Below are positions 33,410 through 41,574 of a stretch of 64,000 bases of DNA, piece after piece; position 1 is the stretch's first letter, and the number at the start of each line of letters is the position of its first letter. This stretch comes from Streptomyces sp. KL109B. GTDB lineage: Bacteria > Actinomycetota > Actinomycetes > Streptomycetales > Streptomycetaceae. The stretch spans positions 186,001 through 250,000 of the forward strand of contig NZ_JASERL010000004.1 in assembly GCF_030766935.1 (NCBI RefSeq), written 5' to 3'. The translations under genes were made by a program, and so were the position numbers. The notes under the pieces are model-generated. The model worked only from the letters and a program-made list of their open reading frames with translations. It did not search any database and had not been told where the DNA came from.

Positions 33410-34051
33410 TCAGTCGAAGATCGGGCCCACCGTCCTCGTGCGCTTGATCTCGTAGAAGCCCGGGACCGAGGCGACCATGAGCGTGCCGTCCCAGAGCTTC
33501 GCGGCCTCCTCGCCCTTGGGGGCCGGGGTGACGACCGGGCCGAAGAAGGCGATCTGCTCGCCGTCGGCGCCCGGCACCGCGATGACCGGCGTGCCGACGT
33601 CCTGGCCGACCTTGTCGATGCCCTCCTTGTGGGAGGCGCGCAGCTCGGCCTCGTACTTCGTGCCGTCCCAGTTCTCCATCAGGGACGCCGGGAGGCCGAC
33701 CTCCTCCAGGGCGCCGGCGACGGCCTCCTTCGTGGGGCCCTCGCCGCGGTTGTGGATACGGGTGCCGAGCGCGGTGTAGAGGTCGCCGAGCACCTCCGCG
33801 CCGTGCTCCTCCTGCGCGGCGATGACGACGCGGACCGGGCCCCAGGCCTGGGTCTTCATCATCTCCTGGTACTCCTCAGGCAGCTCTTCGAGCCGCGGCT
33901 CGTTGAGCACCGCGAGGCTCATCAGGTGCCAGCGGACCTTGATGTCGCGGACCTTCTCGACCTCCAGCACCCAGCGCGACGTCATCCAGGCCCAGGGGCA
34001 CAGGGGGTCGAACCAGAAGTCGACGGGGGTCTTCTCGTCCGTAGCGGACAT
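33410..34051 (-). CDS. DsbA-family mycothiol-dependent nitroreductase-like protein
   Basis: 213 residues. The thioredoxin-fold active site is CPWA in FDPLCPWAWMTSRW (Cys at 19). It matches the pattern of Rv2466c of M. tuberculosis, which uses mycothiol to reduce electrophiles and nitro compounds. The cis-proline segment is VGTPVIAVPG. No signal peptide, so cytoplasmic, as expected for a mycothiol enzyme. Divergent from the aminopeptidase gene with about 150 bases between. Oxidative-stress control is expected from the family; no SigR promoter was confirmed. Confidence 0.88.
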   Translation of the reverse strand: MSATDEKTPVDFWFDPLCPWAWMTSRWVLEVEKVRDIKVRWHLMSLAVLNEPRLEELPEEYQEMMKTQAWGPVRVVIAAQEEHGAEVLGDLYTALGTRIHNRGEGPTKEAVAGALEEVGLPASLMENWDGTKYEAELRASHKEGIDKVGQDVGTPVIAVPGADGEQIAFFGPVVTPAPKGEEAAKLWDGTLMVASVPGFYEIKRTRTVGPIFD

Positions 34052-34202
34052 GGCTCTCCTTGGAAATCACCGGGTGGTCTCGACTGCCGCAACGCGGCCC
34101 GCGCCGACTCCATTCCCCGATGTCGGCGGTCACGGCCGCGTGCGAGGATCGTAGGCGTCTGAACAGCCAGATCTGAACGTCACGTCACGAAGGAGTGCCG
34201 CC

Positions 34203-36836
34203 GTGCCCGGTGAGAATCTGTCCCGCGACGAGGCCCGCGAGCGGGCGGGTCTGCTGTCCGTCGACGGGTACGAGGTGGCGCTCGACCTGCGCTCCGCGGT
34301 CGGCGACTTCGCCGGCGAGGGGCCGCGCACCTTCCGGTCCGTGACCACGATCCGGTTCCGGTCGAACGAGGCGGGAGCGGGGACGTTCGTCGACCTCGTC
34401 GCGCCGTCCGTCACCGCCGTGTCGCTGAACGGCGAGGACCTCGACCCGGCGGCCGTGTTCGACGGCTCCCGCATTCAGCTGGAGAACCTCGCGGAGGACA
34501 ACGAACTGGTCGTCGACGCCCAGTGCGCCTACTCCCGCACCGGCGAGGGCATGCACCGCTTCGTCGACCCCGAGGACGGCGAGGTGTACCTGTACACGCA
34601 GTACGAGCCCGCCGACTCGCGCCGCGTGTTCGCCAACTTCGAGCAGCCGGACCTCAAGGCGCCGTACCGGTTCAGCGTGCGGGCCCCCGAGGGGTGGACG
34701 GTGTGGTCGAACGGCAATGAGATGGGGCGCGAAGCTCGTCGGAAGGGTGGCGGTGGGAGACGGGCGGGAGAACTCGTCGACGGCGTATGGCAGTTCGCGG
34801 AGACGAAGCCCATCTCGACGTACATCACGGCCGTCGTCGCCGGTCCGTACCACTACGTGACGGACACGTACGAGCGGGCCTTCGCGGACGGCTCGAAGCT
34901 CGTGATCCCGCTGGGCGCCATGTGCCGCAAGGGGCTCGCCCCGTACTTCGACTCCGACGACGTCTTCGAAGTGACCAAGCAGGGCCTGGACTTCTTCCAC
35001 GACCACTTCGACTACCCGTACCCCTTCGGGAAGTACGACCAGGCCTTCGTGCCCGAGTACAACCTCGGCGCCATGGAGAACCCCGGAATGGTCACCTTCC
35101 GCGAGGAGTTCATCTTCCGCGGCAAGGTCACGCAGGCGTCCTACGAGCGGCGCGCGAACGTGATCCTGCACGAGATGGCCCACATGTGGTTCGGCGACCT
35201 CGTCACCATGCGCTGGTGGGACGACCTGTGGCTGAAGGAGTCCTTCGCGGACTTCATGGGGACGTTCTCGATGGTCGAGGCGACGCGGTTCACGGACGGC
35301 TGGATCACCTTCGCCAACAACCGGAAGTCGTGGGCGTACCGCGCCGACCAGCTGCCGAGCACGCACCCGATCACGGCTGACATCCGGGATCTTGAGGATG
35401 CCAAGCTGAATTTCGATGGCATTACGTACGCCAAGGGCGCCTCGGTGCTGAAGCAGTTGGTGGCGTACGTCGGGCGGGACGCGTTCTTGGAGGGTGCGCG
35501 GCGGTACTTCAAGCGGCACGCGTACGGGAACACCGAACTCGGCGATCTGCTGTCGGCGCTTGAGGAGACGAGCGGGCGCGACCTGGCGACGTGGTCGCGG
35601 TCCTGGCTGCAGACGGCCGGGGTCAACTCGCTTTCCCCGCAGGTCACTTTGAGCGGTGAAGGGCGGATCACGGAGCTGGCCGTGGTGCAGGAGGCGGCCG
35701 AGTCGCACCCCGAACTGCGTCCGCACCGGGTCGCCGTGGGCCTGTACCGGCGGGCGGCCGGGGGCGCGATCGAGCGGTACGCGCGGGCCGAGGTGGACGT
35801 CGACGGGGCGCGGACGGTGGTGGCGGAGCTGGCCGGGGCCGAGGCGCCCGAGCTGGTGATCGTGAACGACGACGACCTCACGTACTGCAAGATCCGCTTC
35901 GACGAGGGTTCGCTGGCGACGCTGCGCGAGCGCCTCGGCGATGTGAGCGACCCGCTGGCGCGGGCGCTGTGCTGGTCGGCGCTGTGGAACGCGACGCGGG
36001 ACGCGCTGATGCCGGCGCGGGACTTCATCGACCTGGTGCTGCGGTTCGCGGGCCGCGAGTCCGACATCGGCGTGCTCCAGATGCTGCACGCGTGGGCGCG
36101 TTCCGCGCTCGTGCACTACGCGGCGCCCGAGTGGCGCGAGGAGGGCGGGCGGCTGCTCGCCGAGGGAGCGCTCAAGGAGCTGCGGCTCGCGGAGCCGGGG
36201 AGCCAGCACCAGTTGACGTGGGCGCGGTTCTTCGGCGCGGTCGCGTCGAGGGAAGCCGATCTGCAGTTGTTGAGCGGGCTGTTGGAGGTGTCCGGCGGCG
36301 CGAAGATCGACGGCCTTGAGGTCGACCAGGAGCTGCGGTGGGCGTTCCTGGAGACGCTCGCGACGTACGGGGTCGCCGACGAGGCGGCGCTGGCCGCGGA
36401 GTTGGCCCGCGACGACACCGCCTCCGGCAAGCGGCACCAGGTGCGGTGCCTCGCGGCGCGGCCGTCGGAGGCCGTGAAGGCGCAGGCGTGGGCGCAGGTC
36501 GTGGAGTCGGACGCGCTCAGCAACGCGCTGGTGGAGGCCACGATTTCGGGGTTCCAGCAGCCGTCGCAGCGGGAGCTCACGGCTCGGTACGCGTCGAAGT
36601 ACTTCGACGTGATCGAGCGGGTGTGGAGCGAGCGGTCGATTCAGATCGGGATGGATGTGGTGCGGGGGCTGTTCCCGTCGTTGCAGGATTCGGCGGAGAC
36701 GTTGGCCGCGACGGATGAGTGGGTTGCCTCGCACGGGGGCGCGGCGCCTGCGTTGCGGCGGTTGGTGGTTGAGGCGCGGGACGATTTGGCGCGGTCCCTG
36801 CGGGGGCAGGCCTGCGACGGGGCGGCGGGTCGGTAG
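34203..36836 (+). CDS. pepN: Aminopeptidase N, paralogue 1 (M1 zinc metallopeptidase)
   Basis: 877 residues. Removes N-terminal residues from peptides in the cytoplasm. GAMEN (substrate exopeptidase motif) lies near residue 290 as LGAMENPGMV; zinc ligands are in HEMAHMWFGDL near 322, with the third Glu 19 residues on in WLKESFADF. The C-terminal ERAP1-like helical domain is complete. The GTG at 34203 follows GAAGGAG. It carries an extra loop (GREARRKGGGGRRAGEL, around 180) absent from the paralogue at 53880-56453. Confidence 0.93.
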   Translation: MPGENLSRDEARERAGLLSVDGYEVALDLRSAVGDFAGEGPRTFRSVTTIRFRSNEAGAGTFVDLVAPSVTAVSLNGEDLDPAAVFDGSRIQLENLAEDNELVVDAQCAYSRTGEGMHRFVDPEDGEVYLYTQYEPADSRRVFANFEQPDLKAPYRFSVRAPEGWTVWSNGNEMGREARRKGGGGRRAGELVDGVWQFAETKPISTYITAVVAGPYHYVTDTYERAFADGSKLVIPLGAMCRKGLAPYFDSDDVFEVTKQGLDFFHDHFDYPYPFGKYDQAFVPEYNLGAMENPGMVTFREEFIFRGKVTQASYERRANVILHEMAHMWFGDLVTMRWWDDLWLKESFADFMGTFSMVEATRFTDGWITFANNRKSWAYRADQLPSTHPITADIRDLEDAKLNFDGITYAKGASVLKQLVAYVGRDAFLEGARRYFKRHAYGNTELGDLLSALEETSGRDLATWSRSWLQTAGVNSLSPQVTLSGEGRITELAVVQEAAESHPELRPHRVAVGLYRRAAGGAIERYARAEVDVDGARTVVAELAGAEAPELVIVNDDDLTYCKIRFDEGSLATLRERLGDVSDPLARALCWSALWNATRDALMPARDFIDLVLRFAGRESDIGVLQMLHAWARSALVHYAAPEWREEGGRLLAEGALKELRLAEPGSQHQLTWARFFGAVASREADLQLLSGLLEVSGGAKIDGLEVDQELRWAFLETLATYGVADEAALAAELARDDTASGKRHQVRCLAARPSEAVKAQAWAQVVESDALSNALVEATISGFQQPSQRELTARYASKYFDVIERVWSERSIQIGMDVVRGLFPSLQDSAETLAATDEWVASHGGAAPALRRLVVEARDDLARSLRGQACDGAAGR

Positions 36837-37197
36837 CCCGGGGTTCGGCCGCTGTTCGTGTTGCGCGGCGACGGGGTTTCGGGGCTCTGCCCCGGACCCC
36901 GCTGCTCAATCGCCGCAGGGGCTTGATTTGACCCGCTGCGACGACGCCACGAGGGCTTGGTTTGGCCCGCCGCGCCGTCGCCACGAGGGCTTGGTTTGGC
37001 CTGCTGCGACGACGCCACGAGGGCTTGGTTTGGCCTGCTGCGACGACGCCACGAGGGCTTGGTTTGGTCCGCTGCGCAGTGGCCGCAGGGGCTTGATCTA
37101 CCCGAGGCTTGGTTGGTGGGTGTGTGTTTATGATGGGTGCGATGATGAATTTCTCCTGTTGTGGATTGGGGGACTCGTTCGCGCAAGGTGAGTGCTG
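36837..37197. other. Intergenic region filled by repeat family A and a tandem array
   Basis: No gene. It contains a full family-A repeat (36859-36938) continuing into a six-copy 34-bp tandem array (36905-37108), then about 90 bases of less repetitive DNA holding the promoter and ribosome site of the next gene. Confidence 0.8.
36905..37108. repeat. Six-copy 34-bp tandem array derived from repeat family A
   Basis: Units start at 36905, 36939, 36973, 37007, 37041 and 37075. Copies 3 and 4 (36973, 37007) are nearly identical (ending GGGCTTGGTTTGGCCTGCTG). Unit 1 is the tail of the standard family-A repeat (CTCAATCGCCGCAGGGGCTT); the last unit drifts back toward that sequence. No spacers, so not CRISPR. 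Confidence 0.9.
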
Positions 37198-38517
37198 ATG
37201 GCACTTCGCTTCGTGAACGGAGTTCCGGACCGTCTTTCGATGTGGCGGCGCGTACGTGCGTACGCCGTGCCACCGTCCATGATCGAGACCTGCGCCGCGC
37301 GCCGTGCCGTCGGCGACTGGGCCGGGGCCTGTGCCGCCGCCCGCGTCGACGTCGATCTCGATCTGTCCGCCGTGCGACATCGGCACGGCACCTTCCTTGT
37401 TGACCGGCTCCGCGCGGATCTGCGGAGTCTCTCGCCCGATCTGTTGCGTTGGCACATGCCCCGGGTCGCCCCGGACGGGCTGCTGCGGCCGGGGCTGACG
37501 GTGTGTCTGGTCCGGTACGGGGACCTGCGGTTGGTGGTGCGGACGCCGCCGGCGCGGGCCGGTGGCGGGCAGCGGATGTCGTTGGCGCTGTGGGAGGGCG
37601 GGCCCGCGGAGCGGCATCCGCATCCGCATCCGCATCCGCGTCCCGGGCGGCGGTTCCGGCTCGATCTGCATCGGCATCTGTGGGACGCCGGGCGCAGCGG
37701 CGAACTCGCGGCGCGGGCCGATGCCGGGTGGGCCGCGGAGGCGGAGCGGTTGCTGCGGGCCGAGGGGCGGGGGCCGCGTGGGGCCTTCGTCGTGCGGCTC
37801 GGGGCCCGCGAGCGCGTCGTCCGTGAACTGTTCGGCCCCGATGACAGTCACGTCCCGGCCTGTCGGCCCGTGTCCCGGACGCCTCCGTCGCGGGAGGCCC
37901 TCTCGGCGTTGCCGCTGCTGCCGGATGCAGCGGTCCGTGTGCCGCCGGACCTGGAACTGTTGCGGGCCGGACTCGTCACGCCCGGGGAGCTGCATCCGCT
38001 CGTCGGCGCGGCGCTGGCCCCCGGGGGCTCCCCGGAGCGGTGTGTACCCGACTCCGTCGATCCGCACCTCGTTCCGTGCCGGGGCGAGACCCATCGGATC
38101 GCGCTGCGCGACGGGGTCCTGACCGCCGTCGACCACGACCCGGAGCAACTGCGGCGCGAGGCGCTGCTGGTGGCGCTCGGCGGCCCGGGGCTGCCGTGCC
38201 TGCGGGCCATCGACGAGGTGCACCACAGCCCAGAGGCGCTGCCCGCCGTGCGCGAGCGGCTGCTGCACGGGGACGCCGTCGGGGCGCTCCACGTACTTGA
38301 GGGGCTGCTCGGGACCCGGGCGGTGCTGCGCGAAGGGCCGCTCAGGGAGGAACTGCGGTCGGCGGCGGAACGCCGTGTCGGCCATGGGCTCTACCGGGCG
38401 CTCCTGGACGACGTACCGCCGCACTTCGCCGATCCTGCCGCGTGGCGCAACAAGCGGAACCGGCGTGACCGGATTCGGACGCGGCCGCGTGACGCCCTCC
38501 TGACGGCGACCGTCTGA
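37198..38517 (+). CDS. Protein of unknown function in a MoxR/VWA cluster
   Basis: 439 residues, no membrane helix or signal peptide. Arg- and Leu-rich throughout. A His-Pro repeat (HPHPHPHPRPGRR, about residue 140) is encoded by four CATCCG hexamers. No domain was recognised. It is followed after 112 bases by a MoxR ATPase and then a metallopeptidase-like VWA protein read the same way, so it is probably the third component of that module (an adaptor or target; inference). The ATG at 37198 follows AAGGTGAG. A 14-bp sequence overlapping its stop is tandemly repeated. Confidence 0.8.
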   Translation: MALRFVNGVPDRLSMWRRVRAYAVPPSMIETCAARRAVGDWAGACAAARVDVDLDLSAVRHRHGTFLVDRLRADLRSLSPDLLRWHMPRVAPDGLLRPGLTVCLVRYGDLRLVVRTPPARAGGGQRMSLALWEGGPAERHPHPHPHPRPGRRFRLDLHRHLWDAGRSGELAARADAGWAAEAERLLRAEGRGPRGAFVVRLGARERVVRELFGPDDSHVPACRPVSRTPPSREALSALPLLPDAAVRVPPDLELLRAGLVTPGELHPLVGAALAPGGSPERCVPDSVDPHLVPCRGETHRIALRDGVLTAVDHDPEQLRREALLVALGGPGLPCLRAIDEVHHSPEALPAVRERLLHGDAVGALHVLEGLLGTRAVLREGPLREELRSAAERRVGHGLYRALLDDVPPHFADPAAWRNKRNRRDRIRTRPRDALLTATV

Positions 38518-38534
38518 CGGCGACCGTCTGACGG
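38501..38534. repeat. 14-bp tandem repeat across the stop codon
   Basis: TGACGGCGACCGTC at 38501-38514 and 38515-38528, then a partial third TGACGG. The second copy supplies the in-frame TGA. Confidence 0.85.
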
Positions 38535-38629
38535 GTGCTGTCCCGCCGCCTCGTCGACGGTTCCTGAACTTCCTTGTGTGCGGGCCAAGTCGGGCCGCGC
38601 GCTCCCTTCGACCACTCCAGGTGATGACC

Positions 38630-39886
38630 ATGAACTCGGTTTCTTCCCGTCCTCAACTCGATGTCGCCGACAGCCTGTTGGGGCTGTTGCGGACCACTTC
38701 CTGCGAGCCCCGTCCCGACGAACAGCTGGAGGCGCTCACCCTCGCCGTCGCCGCCGATCTGCCGGTGCTGCTGTGGGGCGAGCCCGGGATCGGCAAGACC
38801 GCGGTGCTGACCCGGCTCGCCGAGTCGCTCGGGCTGCCGTTGACCACGGTGATCGCCAGCGTTCACGAGCCGTCGGACTTCGCGGGGCTGCCCATCGTGG
38901 GCGACGACCCCGCCGTACAGGGGGTGCCGATGGCGCCGCCGCAGTGGGCGGTCGAGCTGGTGCGGGCCGGGCGCGGGCTGCTCTTCCTCGACGAACTGTC
39001 CACCGCCACCCCCGCCGTGCAGGCCGCGCTGCTGCGGGTGGTGCTTGAGCGGCGGGTCGGCGCGCTTCAACTCCCGCCGGGCGTACGGATCGTGGCCGCC
39101 GCCAACCCTCGCGCGTCGGCGGCGGACGGGTGGGAGCTGAGCCCGCCGCTCGCCAACCGGTTCGTGCATCTGCGGTGGGTGCACGACCGCGAGGTGGTGG
39201 TGCGGGGGCTCGGTGGGGTGTGGCCGAGGGCCGAACTACCCGTGATCGAACCGGAGTTGTTGGGCGGGGCGGTGGAGTTCGCGCGGCGTGCGGTGTGCGG
39301 GTTCCTGGAGGCCAGGCCGAAGCTGATCCACCAGCTGCCGAGCAGCGAGACGCGGCGCGGCGGCGCGTGGCCGTCGCCGCGCAGTTGGGAGACGGCGTTG
39401 ACGCTGCTGGCCTTCGCGACGGCGGCGTCCGTCTCCCGTGACGTACTCGCGCTGCTCGTGCGGGGCGCGGTGGGCGACGGCCCGGGGCTCGAACTCCTCG
39501 CCCACCTGGACCGGATGGAGCTGCCGGACCCGGAGTCGCTGCTCGCCGATCCGGCCGCCGCGGAGCTGCCCGTACGGGGTGACCTGCGGCAGGCCACGCT
39601 GGACGCGGTGGTGGCCGCCGTCGGGGCTCGGCCCGGGCGGGAGCGCTGGGAGGCGGCCTGGGGCGTGCTCGTCCGCGCGCTGGAGACCGGCGGCGCGCCC
39701 GACCTGCTGGTCTCCCCCGCGTCGGCGCTCGCCGGGCTGCGGCGCGACGAGTGGGAGGTGCCGGAGGCGGTGGAGCGGCTCGCGGGGGTCGTCGATCTTT
39801 CGGGGCGCGCCGAGCGGTCGGTGGCGCGGGTCGCCGAGGCGGGGGTCGCTGGGGCGGGGACCGCTGGGGCGGGGGTGGGTCGATGA
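38630..39886 (+). CDS. MoxR-family AAA+ ATPase
   Basis: 418 residues. Walker A GEPGIGKT near residue 50, Walker B LLFLDEL near 120 with ATPAVQAALLRVVLERRVG, and sensor 1 in IVAAANPRASAADG followed by LSPPLANRFVHL. These are the marks of the MoxR/RavA group, chaperone-like ATPases that act with VWA-domain partners. ATG 38630 (MNSVSSRPQLDV) is five bases after AGGTGA. Its TGA overlaps the ATG of the VWA gene (ATGA, 39883-39886), so the two are translationally coupled. The C-terminal 150 residues are helical and Arg/Ala/Gly-rich. Confidence 0.92.
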   Translation: MNSVSSRPQLDVADSLLGLLRTTSCEPRPDEQLEALTLAVAADLPVLLWGEPGIGKTAVLTRLAESLGLPLTTVIASVHEPSDFAGLPIVGDDPAVQGVPMAPPQWAVELVRAGRGLLFLDELSTATPAVQAALLRVVLERRVGALQLPPGVRIVAAANPRASAADGWELSPPLANRFVHLRWVHDREVVVRGLGGVWPRAELPVIEPELLGGAVEFARRAVCGFLEARPKLIHQLPSSETRRGGAWPSPRSWETALTLLAFATAASVSRDVLALLVRGAVGDGPGLELLAHLDRMELPDPESLLADPAAAELPVRGDLRQATLDAVVAAVGARPGRERWEAAWGVLVRALETGGAPDLLVSPASALAGLRRDEWEVPEAVERLAGVVDLSGRAERSVARVAEAGVAGAGTAGAGVGR

Positions 39887-41211
39887 CGCGGGGTGAGGCG
39901 GTGCCGGTGCCGCGGCCTCCGGCCGCTCGGCCTGTTCCTCGTCCCGCACCTCGTCCGCTTCCGCAGTCCGCGGCAGCCCGTCGGGGCGAAATCCCTCTGG
40001 ACATGGACAAGTTGCTCGCCGCGCGGCTGCACGCCGTAAAGGTACGGCCCTATCTCGCGGCGGCGCTGTTCGCCCTGCACGTCGTGGCGGACCGGGCGGT
40101 GCCGACGATGGCCGTGGACCCGTACTGGCGCTGCTACGTCTCCCCCGGCTTCGTCGCCCGTACGCCCGTCGAGGAGCTGGCCGGGGTGTGGGTGCACGAG
40201 GTGTCGCATCTGCTGCGGGACCACCACGGCCGGGGCGAGCGGTACGCCCACCAGCACGGGGAGCACGGGCCCGGCGAGCGGCTGCGGCGCAACATCGCCG
40301 CCGACTTCGAGATCAACGACGACATCTACGGGGACGGGCTGACGCTGCCCTCGGGCGCCGTACTGCCCTCGCTGCTGCGGTTGCCCGACGGGCTGCTGAT
40401 GGAGGAGTACCTGCGTACGTCGTCGATGTCGGGCCTCGCCTCCGCCGAGCTCGCCTGGCTGGACTGCGGCAGCGGAGCCGACGGGCACGCCCGGCCGTGG
40501 GAGCTGGGCCCCGAAGGCGCGCACGGGCTGACCCGGCAGCAGCGGGACGCGGTGCGGTTCCGGGTCGCGGAGGGGATCAAGGGGCGGCCGGGTTCGGCGC
40601 CCGAGGGGTGGCGCCGGTGGGCTGAGGAGGCGTTCCATCCGCCGCAGCCGTGGCGGGAGTTGCTGGGGGCGGCGGTCCGGTCGGCGGCGAGTGCGCCCGG
40701 GGTCGGCGAGAACCACAGCTACCGGCGGCCCTCCCGGCGCTCGGCGAGCCTGCCCCGGGTCGTGCTGCCGAGTCTGCGGCGGGATCCGCCGCGGGTGTGT
40801 GTCGTGATCGACACGTCGGGGTCGGTGAGCGATGCCGAGTTGGGCGGTGCGCTGCTCGAAGTGGCGGCGATCGCGCGGGCCGTGGGCGGGCGGCGCGATC
40901 TGGTCTCCGTCGTGTCCTGCGATGCGGCGGCCGGGGTTGCCGTGCCGCTGTGCCGGGCCGAGAGCCTGGAGCTGGTCGGGGGTGGTGGCACGGATCTGCG
41001 GTCCGGGTTCGCGGGGGCGGTGCGCGGGGCGCGGCGGCCGGATGTGATCGTTGCGCTGACGGACGGTCAGACGCCGTGGCCGTCCGAGCGGCCGCCCTGC
41101 CGGGTCGTGGTCGGGTTGTTTCCGCGGGTCGCCGGGGCGGTGGACGAGGATGATCCGGACTATGTGGCGGAGGGGCCGCCTCCGTGGGCGCGGGTCGTTG
41201 CACTGGGCTGA
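39883..41211 (+). CDS. VWA-like protein with putative metallopeptidase domain (DUF2201-type)
   Basis: 442 residues. After a Pro/Arg-rich head of about 30 residues comes a domain with HEVSHLLRDHHG (HExxH zinc motif, near residue 105), then a helical linker and a C-terminal VWA-like domain with the metal-site motif DTSGSVSDAE near 310, SVVSCDAAAG and GGGGTDLRSGF. This arrangement is known from MoxR-associated proteins. It may assemble with the preceding MoxR ATPase, which would remodel it or its target. Starts inside the moxR stop (ATGA). Whether the HExxH site is catalytic is unknown. A GGGTC microsatellite follows eight bases after the stop. Confidence 0.9.
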   Translation: MTRGEAVPVPRPPAARPVPRPAPRPLPQSAAARRGEIPLDMDKLLAARLHAVKVRPYLAAALFALHVVADRAVPTMAVDPYWRCYVSPGFVARTPVEELAGVWVHEVSHLLRDHHGRGERYAHQHGEHGPGERLRRNIAADFEINDDIYGDGLTLPSGAVLPSLLRLPDGLLMEEYLRTSSMSGLASAELAWLDCGSGADGHARPWELGPEGAHGLTRQQRDAVRFRVAEGIKGRPGSAPEGWRRWAEEAFHPPQPWRELLGAAVRSAASAPGVGENHSYRRPSRRSASLPRVVLPSLRRDPPRVCVVIDTSGSVSDAELGGALLEVAAIARAVGGRRDLVSVVSCDAAAGVAVPLCRAESLELVGGGGTDLRSGFAGAVRGARRPDVIVALTDGQTPWPSERPPCRVVVGLFPRVAGAVDEDDPDYVAEGPPPWARVVALG

Positions 41212-41229
41212 GCCGGGGCGGGTCGGGGC

Positions 41230-41269
41230 GGGTCGGGTCGGGTCGGGTCGGGTCGGGTCGGGTCGGGTC
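41230..41269. repeat. (GGGTC)8 microsatellite
   Basis: Eight perfect GGGTC units, flanked on the left by related GGGGCGGGTC units. Four or more GGG runs with two-base spacers on the + strand form a strong G-quadruplex motif just after the VWA gene. Confidence 0.92.
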
Positions 41270-41283
41270 GCCGTGAGTGTTGC

Positions 41284-41416
41284 GCGGCGACGGGGTTTCG
41301 GTTTCGGGGCTCTGCCCCGGACCCCGCTGCTCAATCGCCGCAGGGGCTCAAATATGCGGGCTCAATCGGCGCAGGGCTTGATGGGTCGGCTCGGTCGGCG
41401 CAGGAATCAAGGGCCA
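41284..41416. repeat. Dispersed repeat family A, copy 5 with extra tail units
   Basis: GCGGCGACGGGGTTTCGGTT, then GGGGCTCTGCCCCGGACCCC and CTGCTCAATCGCCGCAGGGG, followed by degenerate tails at about 41361 and 41390. The left flank (TTGCGCGGCGACGGGGTTTC) is shared with the copy at 36859, apart from an inserted GGTTTC. Confidence 0.8.
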
Positions 41417-41574
41417 GGGGTGTTACCGAACTCTGGCGGGCGGGGCCGTAACCCGGGGTTCGCCTGGGCTTTTCGGCAGATGGGGTGGGCAGCTTTAGGG
41501 CAGGGATGTCCGGGTTTGCATACGGGGGTGTAACAGCGGTTAGAGGGGGTTCGTGGGGCGGGAATGGCGGGGGC

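Larger units (their letters stand above)
41212..41574. other. Intergenic region with G-rich microsatellite and repeat family A
   Basis: No gene. It contains the (GGGTC)8 tract (41230-41269), a family-A repeat with two degenerate tail units (41284-41416), and about 150 bases of G-rich DNA before the next gene, presumably its promoter. Confidence 0.75.

Noticed and set aside
36905..37108. Possible CRISPR array
   Set aside because: The 34-bp units are directly adjacent with no unique spacers, and no cas genes are present.
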